DNA of 64,000 nucleotides, from NCBI RefSeq assembly GCF_003945595.2, contig NW_024104400.1, positions 1,151,032 to 1,215,031 on the forward strand, written 5' to 3'. The position numbers and the translations under genes are program-made. Shown one piece after another: positions 24,542-35,700 of this stretch (positions are counted from its first letter, which is position 1; each line of letters opens with the position of its first letter). The DNA is from Pipra filicauda. Its lineage: Eukaryota > Chordata > Aves > Passeriformes > Pipridae. The notes beneath the pieces are model-generated. The model made no database searches, was not told where the DNA came from, and was given only the letters and a program-made list of their open reading frames with translations.

Positions 24542-27500
24542 AGGTGGGTTATCTCAGGAGAATCATACTGAACCAAGGAGAAGAATCTGGGGAGAGCAGC
24601 CCCAGTTGCCCAGCAGGGCAGAGCCAGAGGGAGCAGCGGGTTTGGCAGCACCCACAGGGATCTGCACCGAGTTAAACCCACGGGGCTCCAAACAGCAGAA
24701 ACATTCCGTATGCAGCTCCTGTGCCTGCTCACAACCTTGGATATCACAACCTGCTTTGATGATAAATTGTGTAAGTGGTGCCTAGGACACCGAAATACCA
24801 GGGGAGCAGCAGCATCCCCCTGGACATGCCACCGACGAGCACAAGGGCTATTGGTGCAGTCTCCTCTGAAGGACAGTCTGCTTGTATCCCATAATAGCAG
24901 ATCCCATTTAAAAATAGCAAATGATAGGCAGAGGAATAATAAAAACTAGAAAATCATCCCCAAACCCAGCAATACATCAAAGGCTTAATAGCCCTTAATA
25001 CTGCCACTGACGCAGCTCCCGTACTGGCAGGGCTGGCTGATGGAACAGGCAGAGGTTCCTGGGTTTGCATCCATTTCACCCGAAAACTTCGCTGCTTCTT
25101 GCATGTAAATTATAGATAATGGTTGTGCTGACAAGAGGTTGCACTTGGCTGACTTTGCTACAAGGTAAAATTGGAAGAAAATACCTGGTTTGAAGAACTT
25201 TTCTCGTTCTTTCCCCGTGGAAAAAAAAAAAGAGACAAGATGCAAGGAGTTAATTGCAGGGGCTTCTTATATGTCTTGGCTGGCTACTGAGCAGAGCCAT
25301 AACTCAGAGCTGCTGGATACTCAGGGAGGAAACGTTATTTGATGTAGTAGGGGCAATCCTGTGCTTATCAAATCATCTTGCTTGCCTGTAAAGCTAAGCT
25401 CCAATTTATGATGTTTTATGAAGCCCCAGATTGAGCTAAGGCTATAAAAATTGGGACTTAATATTCAGGAATAAAAATGCATAGAGCACCACTGAAGTGA
25501 CTTTTTTTTTTTAAAGGACTTGTATCCTCCTTGCATTAAATATAACCAGGGAGTGTGAAAATAATGGGATGCTGTCCACCAGAGAAAACAAGACAAACAG
25601 CACAGGTTTGGGACTGCTAAGCCACAGGAACTTGCTGCTGTGTGTATTTTAAGGCAGAATGATGGGTCATACACCCAGAACAATGGCTAATAAACCACCA
25701 TGCATGGTATTGCCCTTAGTGAGTTTATTTTTAAATATTTTCCCTCTGAGAAAGCTCAGAGAAGTCTCTCAAAGCACATCTGCCCACCAGTCAGTTTTTT
25801 TTAATTCAAATGACCAAATGCCCAGAAAGAAATGGGACATTTAGGTGCAGCTGTTTGGAGAGCAGCCCTTTCATTTGCTCACCTGAAAAAAAAAAGGATG
25901 AGATTCCTTTTTTACAGGCTTGAAAAAGGAAAGTAAGAGAGATGGGAATTTTTTTAATCCATCCCTGCACTCTTCAGAGCCACCACTGCATCTGACACAC
26001 CACATTCCCTCACGGATCTCTTATTAAAATCATTGGGAAAAGACACCCATCTGCTTAAATTACATATTTAAGGTCTGGGTGGAGCAAAGTACAGGGATAT
26101 CTGTTTAATGTTAGATATCTATTGAGCCAAAGTTTTATGCACTCCCATAACTTCCAAAGGTGTTCCTGTGACTGAACAGCTGCTTGAATTATTGCTGTGC
26201 AGAGATGAGGTTATTTACATGCTTAAGGTTAAGTGTGATTTCCTAAATCCAGGCTGGAAATCCTCTGGAAAAAAAATTAAATAAATCAACCAAGATAGCA
26301 ATTATACAAGAATTGGTTAAAATATCACTGGATTTTTACTTGGAGATTTTGGGATCTAATTAAGAAGCAGGATTGATGTGCTCAGCTCTGTCCTGCTGGC
26401 TGCCCAAGGGATCCCTCGTTTGAACAGTCCAGCCTTGATCATTAAAGGGATGTGCTAATGACAGGTGTGGGCACCAGGAATCAAATGACTTACAGCTCTG
26501 CAACACCTGAAGTCACTTTTCATATGATTTAAAGATGGAAAAATGTGCAGTCTCTTAAAATGTCTTAAGGATATGCATGGATAACCTCTCTAGGAGCAGC
26601 CTGTGCCAGGAAGAAGTTGCTCCCCCAGCTGCTCATTAAAACCCTTTTGCTGGAGGTTCTGAACAGATCTGTTGGCAAAGCAGTTCAAATGAGCACTTTA
26701 ATTCTCTTCAGGCAGGAGAAAATAATGAAAAAAAATAAAAATCAGCTGGGGTAGCTGGGACCAGTCATTCAAACAGTTTAAACCAGCCTGGCTGAGAGGA
26801 GTTAGGAGCAGGGGCACACAGACCTGGCTCAGCATCGGCTCAGCTGGCACCCAAATCCTGTTCCCATTCCTGTCCCACATGAGTCAATCATTTGTGTACT
26901 TAAATACAAGTGTTTATTACCAAATAGGTCCAGAAACACTTAATACATTATTTTAAATATTTTCCCTCATTAATTAGTAGGGATTTCTAATTTTTTTTCC
27001 CCTTGAATTACGGATTTCTCCATTTTTGAATTGCACGTGACTCAGAAGACACAGCCCAGGGCTCAGGAGACAAGACCCTTTAGATCCAGCATCACTGCTC
27101 ATGACTCTTTATGTGATCCCAGCAAAACTAAACACATTCCTTGAACTAACACTGTGAATCTGCAACGAAATTATTGGGCAACACTCCAGGATACAAAAAC
27201 CTGCCTGGCATTGCCACGTTCCCTGGGTGAATCCCTGGCTCTGCCACACGAGTTCCTTTTCACCAGGTTGGAATTTCACCTGTGGATGCAGGATCTGTGC
27301 ATGGCAAGAGGTGTTTGGGGTCTGAGGTTATTTCTGACCACAGACAGAGGCTACTGAGCAGTAGCCCAGGTAATGTCACAAGTAATCAAGTATCACAAGT
27401 AATATCACTTAGGGAATATTTTTGTTTCCTGCATTTTAAAATCCATGATACAGCTGTGTAGTCAGCATTTACAACCCAGGATTTCCTTCACACTCTCTCC

Positions 27501-30267
27501 ATTTACTTCCCTGCATCTGACAGAGCTGGGGAGAAAAAAATCCAATCCATGCTGAGGCAGGAAAACAACTCACTAAAACACCATCTAAAACAGGAGGTTT
27601 GAACTCATTGAAACTCTATTATATGCTTGAGTAAGTCCTGGAACAATAGAAAGCTGGGTGTGATTATGCAGGCAGGCAGAAATATGCCAGGCAGATGTTG
27701 TCCTTACTGCCACTCCTTGGAGTCTCATCACTGGCCTGGTCACCATCATCTCTCCAATTGTCCATTTGAGGTGGTCACACCAGGATAAGAAGGTAATGTT
27801 GCATCTGTAAGTCAGGTACTGCTGCTTATTTATGTTATCTATATGATTTTAAAAAAATAAATATATGCCGCACGTTTTCAGAGAAAAGATCTAAAATATG
27901 GACCTTTAAGGACATTGTAAAAAAGAAAGTAATTGGCTTTTTATTTTTAAGCCCAAGTCCTAATGTGGGGAAGGTCTGACTGATCATTTCTAAGCACTTG
28001 GTGATGGGGAATTCTTACAGGTGTAACACTGGAAAGGCACATGGGCAAAGGGAAAGCCATCACTAATAATGTCTAAATTCCCCCCAAAATTTGCATGAGT
28101 AATGTGGGAGAGGTGACCCTTTTGTGACCTCTCCCATAACTCACCATATACAGAAGGAACACCTTTGCACCTGCAACCCACACAGATCCCTGCCTAACCT
28201 TTCCACCTCTGGACATGGAAGTGCAAATGGCACAAACACACAAATAAGGCTTTCAAACTCTCTCTTGCCCCCTCTTACCCCATAAAAAGGGGGACCTATG
28301 GTCACACCAGCAACGTCACCCCCAGAGCAACTGTCGTGGAGGCATCGCTCTGCCCCGGGGGCTTTCATCCTATGGGAAGAACCCTATGGAAACCCCGTGC
28401 ATGGCAGAGTGCCTGTGACACCTTGATGTGTCTGCAACCCTCGAAGAAAAAAACCCAGGACCTGTAATTAGCACAGAGCAAAGCTGAGCACAGAATTTGC
28501 ACAAGCTCTTCCCTCGCGTTGTTCAGACCGAGCTCGCGTTTTTCTTCCATTAGGTAGAAAACTCTGCTCAGGGAGGAGGTCCTGGCATGGTTTTGTTTTT
28601 ATTCTCACATGTTTTATTTCAGCCAAGGGATGAAGTGCAAGTGCTGTATCAGCACGAGGCACATAAATACAGGTATCACCCAGTTCCACAAACGCTGCTC
28701 ACTAAAGCAGGAAAGCTCTGCCTTCATTCAGGGAGTCCGTCATTTCAGAAACCCAAAGAGTTTACAGAAATGATTGTCAAAGACCCCATCATTTTGCAGT
28801 TAGTATAATTAATAAGGTGTGCACCAAATCTAAGAGTGTTTTAACACATGTTTGCAGCTGAATTGCATTATTGTTATGTTATAATAAAAGAGAGCCACAT
28901 GGCAACAGAGCACCAGGGACCCAAGCTGATGCAACTGTTAAACATCAATAGGAAAATCAGAGGGGAAACATCAAGTTTTTCCTTTAAAATCAGTTTGGTT
29001 TTCAAGAGCTGTGACTTTTATTTAGTAGATTTTGTGAAAGCTTCTGTTTATAAAAATTATTGGGTAGTGTTGGCTGTCAGAAAACACAAACAGGCAATTA
29101 GTGCAATAAGTAGAATGAGAGAACGAACTCCTCCTGGCAGCCTCCTCTCTGGAGCCAAGCAAGGCCCCAGTTCCATGAAAAATTAGGCACGTATCTAAGT
29201 CCACAAGATCATTCTGGGAGTCTGCTGGGACTGCTCACACATTAAAGTGCGTGTGAGTGGTTTGTAAAAGCCCAGAAATATTTCAGGGAAACTGGATTTC
29301 AGGGACTGTCAATGATTGTGTTGTGATGTGGCACCGCCTAAAAGCCATTTCAGAAAGTCTCCTGGAAGTGTTGAAAACGTTCTGCACACAGTTTGGATTA
29401 ACTTTAATGGATGAATTCTATTTGGTGGCCGTGGAAAGTCTGGTTACTTCTCTGCCTCCCTATTCCACACCCAAATTCTACGCCGTGTTTTGCTGTGGGG
29501 ACTCAGTGGTGGAAATAGCTGGTTCTGTCATGAAATAATGACAAGTTTTGGTCTTTGTGGTGAGTGTGAGCTTATGGACTGTGGAAGTGAATGAAGGACA
29601 CAACAGCCCTCACAATAGAAATGTGATTAACTACACAATGTCACCCAGTTACCTTCATTTCTTCCACTCTATAAAAATCAATGGACCCAATTTCCTGCAC
29701 GAAAACCTGACCATCAGTGTGTTCTGAAAGCACCCTCATTATCTTTGCTCCAGACCTGCACCTCAACTCCTGCATGTGCTCATTCCTTAAAGTTACTCTG
29801 ATGGACCTGAAGAAGCAAAAAGAAGAGCTAAAATTAACTCCTCCTGTGATGTTTTAACTTGGTTTTGGAATTATTTTGAGGATGACTGAGCAGGACCAAC
29901 ACAATTTCACTCTGGACACCTCCCCTGAGATGGCTCCCAAAGGACATTTCTGCTGAGCTCATTCTCAGAAACAGGGGTTGTTGCAGAGATAACACATGAG
30001 GGATGATGAAACAGATTTCTGGATGGATTGTTCTGAAACTGAGCTGTTCATAAGGAATTCTTACAAAGGGGAAATGTTCTGGAGCAAACTTCCCAACAGC
30101 TGCTGAAAAAGTGGGCAAAATTCACCAACGGAGGAATAAATTATGTCAAGAAGAACGACCTTTCTTTCTCCCTCTCCAAATAGTGGGTACAGCCACATCT
30201 TCTCCCAGCACAAGTCCACCAGAGCCAGGGCAGATATTCCTGCTGTCTCCCTGTGTGTGACAATGTA
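24542..30267. other. Unique noncoding sequence, 5.7 kb
   Basis: No gene is recognised, and apart from possible CR1 scraps (for example a weak resemblance near 26580-26645, not called) no repeat is seen. Simple runs of 8-13 A or T occur at 25220, 25501 and 25885. All frames are under 120 codons. A short exon-like segment at 28623-28672 is discussed in the findings. Confidence 0.55.
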
Positions 30268-30320
30268 GAGTCATGGAGGGGTTTTGAGTTGAAGGGCAGC
30301 ACTGACACTTAGATCCAACA
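30268..30320 (-). mobile_element. Possible CR1 tail scrap
   Basis: GAGTCATGGAGGGGTTTTGA, GTTGAAGGGCAGC and TTAGATCCAAC follow the order of a minus-strand CR1 tail, but with several mismatches and no continuation. It could be chance. Confidence 0.4.
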
Positions 30321-31444
30321 ATAACAACAGACTCTTTGCTTCAGTGACTTCTCACCAACTTAAGAACCATGTTTGATCAGGCAGCTCCTGGGAGGTAAAT
30401 CCAGGAGCAGGACTCTGCCTGGCCTTCATTAGCCAGGAGGCAGAAAGTGGGCAGACTCTGCCACCCTTCTCCTTCCCCCCCCCTGTGTTTTGTACATACT
30501 CCACGCTGACCTAAACTGGTCCATCCTAATTGGAGCCTTTATGTTAAACACAAAAGTACTTCTAACCTACACTTAGAAAGGCTGCAAGTCAGGCAGTGAG
30601 GCACAACACTTAAACTCTGCTCATCTCTAATCTCCACTGCCGTGCACAGAAAGCATGGCCAGTGTCAAATGAAACAGGCAATTAGTCCCCCTCGAGCAGG
30701 GAGCAGCTCAAACCGTAACATCATGCCAGCCGTGATTAAGAGTGATACAGCACATCATCATTGTCAACACTATTCAACCAATGTAAACCTTAGTTAGAAA
30801 TGTACTTGTCAGAGAAAAATGCGCCTTTGATTTCTATTACACTTTCCCCAGTAATTGCTGTCATCAGTGGCAGGTTATTATTACAGTTGAATAGAGTTTC
30901 AGTAATTACTTTTGCACAGATTCTAACAGCTTTTAGATTGAATGATATTCTGACAGTTTGAATACTCTTGACAACAATTACCTTTTTCCTGGTTAACACT
31001 GATTCAGGAAAATTAAAAATTAAATCTGTTCAGAGGAAACACTTATGTATGGCACTAGTAAGTGGGCTGATACAAAAATGTGTAAATTACAGAATGACTT
31101 AGAATAAAAAGTTCTTTTGCTCTTCCTCTTGTGCTTTTTAAAAAATCAGCACTTAGGGTACATGCAGTTCATGCTGGTTAGATTACCAGTAAATGATGTG
31201 AAATGATTTAAAGCACTTCTAAATCCACTTCCTACTGATCAGCTTGAAATGAAGAAAACACTATTATGAAGGAAGGCTTGTTGCTCCCACCCTAATTTTT
31301 GTCTTTGGTAACAGTCAGATAATGGCTTTTAGCTTTCAAAGCATTGTTGTTAATCTCACGTCACCAGATTATTTAAAAAACAACAACAAACAAGCAAACT
31401 GTCTTACAGTGGTAGCCTAGAAAAAAAAACCAGCATGTTTGTTA
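30321..31444. other. Unique noncoding sequence, possible regulatory stretch
   Basis: The segment at about 30640-31000 is non-repetitive and rich in CAATTA, TAATTAC, CCAAT and CATCATCATTGTCA-like words. That makes it a plausible conserved noncoding element, though conservation is unmeasured. No gene is recognised. Confidence 0.5.
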
Positions 31445-32266
31445 TTCCTGAAAAATTTATCTAATACTGCAGGGGTCATAACTCAAATGGCTTGATTAAG
31501 AAAAAAAGTCTCATGCACAGAGCTCTCCAATTTAATTTCCCTCTTTGACAGGATAACTGGCCTTATGGAGAAGGGAGATGCAGTCAATGTGATACATCTT
31601 GTTATTAGGAAGCTTTCTGATACTGTTTCACATGCCATTCTTATAATAAAACTAAGAAAATATGGTCTAGAACCAGATAAAATTACCATAAGGTGGAGAG
31701 AACAATTGGCTGAAAAACTGCTCTCAAGAAGTAGCTATCAATGGTTCACTGTCAAACTGGGAGGAAATTTCAGGTGAGATTCCTCAGGGATCTGTCCTTG
31801 CTCCTGCTCTGTTCAATATTTTCATAATGACTCAGTTAAAGGGAAAAGAGATTACATTTATAAAATTTGCAATGTTGAGGAGCTGGGATGGTGGGAACCC
31901 TTGGGACGTCTGGATCAAAATCCAAGAAGATATTAACAGTTTGGAGTGATGGTCTGAAATTAAGATGAAATTCAATAAAGCCAAGTGTAAAGTGTTGCAC
32001 TTAGAGAGGAGAAATCAGATGCAAATGAGAAATTGCCAGTAAAGGAGCTCTATTACAGCTTCAAAGTTACAGTGGCCTGTGAGCTCTGCATCAAACAAAG
32101 GAGTGAAACTGCTCCAGAAAAGGTGATTTCAAGGATTTGTTAAGAAACATTTAGACAATACTCTCGGGCATGTGGTGTGACTCCTGGGGAGGGTCCTGTG
32201 CAGGGCCAGGAGCTGGACCTGATGATCCTTGTGGGTTCCTTCTAACTTGGCATATTCTCTGGTCTT
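31445..32266 (+). pseudogene. Decayed CR1 ORF2 (reverse transcriptase) and 3' end
   Basis: A plus-strand relic of the CR1 LINE polymerase. Across frames one can follow KKVSC and LSNLISLFDRITGL (31500-31570), then EKGDAVNVIHL, LSDTVSHAILIIKLRKYGL and TIRW (31565-31700). The reverse-transcriptase hallmark IPQGSVLAPALFNIFI follows at about 31778-31830, then FNKAKCKVLHLERRN near 31973-32013. The YADD-type catalytic segment is replaced by a decayed KFA stretch near 31860. At least one frameshift (around 31500) and several stops break it. It ends with a CR1 3' block (GGACCTGATGATCCTTGTGG at about 32215) but lacks a clear ATTCTATG tail. The distance from KCKVLHL to the end is shorter than expected, implying an internal deletion. 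It is the oldest and longest element seen here. Confidence 0.88.
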
Positions 32267-32428
32267 ACTGGGGGAATTAGCCCACCCTCGTTAAGATGGG
32301 GCTCAGCTGGAATTCTCTGCCCCTTCCAGAGCTCATATTTTTAAAAAGGTGCAAAGAAGCTGGAAAGGATTTAACAAAGTCCAGCTGAGAACAGCAGGAA
32401 TGGTCAGGTCAAGACTCATGGGAATAAG
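32267..32428. other. Spacer between opposing CR1 elements
   Basis: About 160 bases separate the 3' end of the plus-strand CR1 relic from the 3' end of the minus-strand CR1. Nothing is recognised in it. Confidence 0.5.
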
Positions 32429-32735
32429 ATCATGGAATGATTTGGGTGGGAAGGGAGCTTAAAGATCATGTCATTCCACCCCCTGCCATGGGCAGGGACA
32501 CCTTCCACTAGCCCAGGTTGCTCCAAGCCCTGTCCAACGTGGCCTTGGACACTTCCAGGGATCCAGGGGCAGCCACAGCTTCTCTGGGCACCCTGTGCCA
32601 GGGCCTCCCCACCCTCCCAGGGAAGGATTTCTTCCCAATATCCAATCCAAATGCTCCCTCCTTCAGCTCAAAGCCATTCCTCCTGCGCTGCCCTGCCTTC
32701 AGAGTCTCTTACAAAGCTCTGATTGAGCCTTTAGT
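32429..32735 (-). mobile_element. CR1 LINE, 3' part
   Basis: Minus-orientation CR1 of the CCATGGGCAGGGACACC subfamily: ATCATGGAATGATTTGGG, GGGAAGGGAGCTTAAAGATC, CCCTGCCATGGGCAGGGACA, CAGGTTGCTCCAAGCCC, GGCAGCCACAGCTTC, GGGAAGGATTTCTTCCC. Homology becomes vague after AAAGCCATTCCTCC, with a degraded block to about 32735. The same subfamily is at 54413 and 56228. Confidence 0.93.
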
Positions 32736-35700
32736 TTCTGACACTTCTCCCAACTCTGATCCACTTGTGTATTAAAATATCACCGTCTTTTTCTTCCTGC
32801 ACATTAGAATTATAGATATAGTTTATTGTTATACTTTCCACAGAGCCTTCTCTTTTTATTAGCATTGTACAATCTGTACAAAAGCAAAATTTAGTCCTTT
32901 CAGGGAGCTGAAAGGAAGCAATCGTTTACATGACAAATCCAACATTATCATATGTAAACCTCATTTACTATGTAATGTCTTCCTGTTTCCAGACCATTAA
33001 TTGAATGAAACCTATTTTCACATTCTGGTAGGCAGCAGAATTCTCCAACTAACAGAAACGGTGCTTTTAGGAGAAAAAAAAAATGTACTGCTAGAAAATA
33101 TTTCACGTACTGACTGGTCTAAAATTATAGGGATTTCTGAACAATAAATTATTTTCAGTACACTTCTCAAAAATTAAAATAATGGGGGTTTACCCAAGCC
33201 AAAGATGTGCAGAGTATTTGGATAGAAACCTGCCTGGTAACGCACCACTTTTTAACATTCATTGTGTATTAAAATGACACTTGTAAGGCCCAACCACACT
33301 ACTGTAAATATGTGGAGATAAATACAACCAAGGAGAGTCCAAATTCCAGCTTAATTTAAGATACAGAACACTTTGGAGAGTCAAGATTGATGTTTGTAAT
33401 TGAAAGATGTTAACAATTATTTTGTTGCATTTCCTCACAAGCAAATCTGAAAGAGCAATGGCAATAAAGCTCCTCACAGGTTCCAGACGTACTCCTTTAG
33501 AAAAATAACTATTTTTTAGAGTTCTTTTTAAGTCTAAGAAAAAAAAAAAAGACTAAAAAAATACCCAGCTGGAAGGGGACTCTCCAGAACCAACTCTTGC
33601 TCAGTATTATATTGATGAAAAGTAAGAAAACACTGAGGATATTTTCTATGGCACAAAATAAAGCAGCATCACCAACTTGGAAAGCAGACAAACAGAAAAG
33701 GAGTGAAATTATGAAGAACAAACTTCAAGGTCTTTCCCTCACCCCACAAGAGGAACCCCTGCACCCAAAGTAGAGTTTGGACACCTCCAGGGTTTAGGCT
33801 CTGGTGCCACATCTGCACAACACAAAATTGATATTAAAATGAGAAAAATTGGCAATTTCAAATTGCCTACTACATTCCTTTGCTTTTTGACCTCGATCCA
33901 AAGCCTCTCTGAGCCAAAGAAAAGACAAGCTCACAATTAGTGAATGTGACCAGTTAATGGGTCTGTTCTGAACAAGCTTTTAAATAAAACAATAAGCAAG
34001 CCTGGGAAAAAGCAACTTGCTGGGCTATCTGAGGCCAAGTTCTTCTAAGCACAGGTCAGGTTATTTTAAAATAAATTCCTTTTAGCAATTGTTCCATCAG
34101 GACCCTGTCATTCCAGAGGGAATGGACCCAAAATTTCTAGTTGCCAAATAGCTTAATCTTCATGCATCTGGAACTATATTTTCTTCAAATAAAACTAATT
34201 CATAATACGAGTGGGTTTGTTGATTTTCTGAACAAAATTGTTCCCTGACAACTTCAAAAGCAAATTACACATAGAAAGAAAAAAACAAACCCAACATTCA
34301 GTTACAAAGCTTTTTAAGAAATTCACAGAGCCATAAGAGGACTGAGCTGGTAAGAAAATCAAAGTGCAGCTGACTGGAAGGAAAAAAAAAAAGAGAAATA
34401 GACAATTCCAAAATGTTTTTGAATGCCCAGGTTGCCAAACACTGGAAACTGGAAACATGAAAACTAAAATATTCCCTGAAAAGTAACTCCTGCTCCCCCT
34501 CTTGCTGTCTCCTGGCCTCAACATGATTCAAATTGGGGTTGTAATCCAACACCAAAAATGTTTCAATGCCATTCCCACCCAACCAAGATGAGGAACAGGG
34601 ATGATGGGAGGATCCTTAGCTCAGCCTCACTGTCCTCCCAAACCCCAGGTAAGGACCTGTACAGCCCAGTAGCTCCACACTCACCTGGCTGTGCCCAGCA
34701 CCCTTCTCCTCTTGCTCTCAGCAGCAAACACTCCCCTCTCCCCATTCCCAAAACAAGGACTCTCCCAGGTGTTTTCCATGAGACTGAATAAACAAGTTGC
34801 ATTTGTAACCCTCTAACCTGCATTAGAAGTGAGAAACATAACGCAAGTTATCCAGGATTCCTCAGTTGTCCCACCATCCCTTTGCCTCTGGAGTGGTTGA
34901 AGGGAAGGCTCTGAGTGTGCTGATGGTTTTGTTTCACCATCCAGTGTGCCAGGAGTGTCTGATTAACAGTTTTCCATCCCTATTCAAGCATCTTTGTTAG
35001 GAGTAAGTCTTTGCTCTTTTAGATCCTGATCCAAAGCCTTTCGAGGCCATTGAAAAGTCTCCCATTGATGGGGAGGGGGGTGAGCCCTTGCTAATTGTTC
35101 CTTTCACATTAGAGTGAAAACAAATTCTTCAGCTTTCATTGGAAACCCATGAAGTTCAATCCCTTGATATATTGGACCCTTATTTTAAGTAGGCTGATGA
35201 GGAGAGGAGGGAAAGGGGAGGACAAAGCCCAGGACGGGGCTGTGCATAGGTTGGAAGTATGGATGTTATACAACCCACAGGGACACATCACAGGGCTTGG
35301 ATTTTACTATCCAGAAAGGCTCCAAATTCACAAAGGGTTCTCCGAATTCACAAAGCATTCACAAATTCACAGTATTCTGCATTTAAGGTGCTCGTTGCTC
35401 ACCAGCAGACCCGAGCTCAGAAAGCCACTCCAAAGCTCCCCAGTCGCTGTTCACTGGGAAGAATTTCTCTGCAGGAAGCTCATTTTTTAGTTTGCTGTTC
35501 TCCCACATCAAGGTGTCATCTCTGCTCAAGGCAGAAGTGCAGATGGAGAAAAGTGGAAGGTCTAGACAGCATGTGAGCTTTGGTTTGGGCTACTACAAGA
35601 AAAAATATTGAGAATTCACAAGAGGCTTATTCAAGACCAAGAAATGTGGCTGGTGAACTGAAACAAGAAATTCTGATAGAAATGGAAAGTTAAGCACCCA

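Noticed and set aside
26576..26645. Weak CR1-like words (ACCTCTCTAGGAGCAGCCTG)
   Set aside because: Only one block resembles CR1, with no ordered neighbours or tail; too weak to call.
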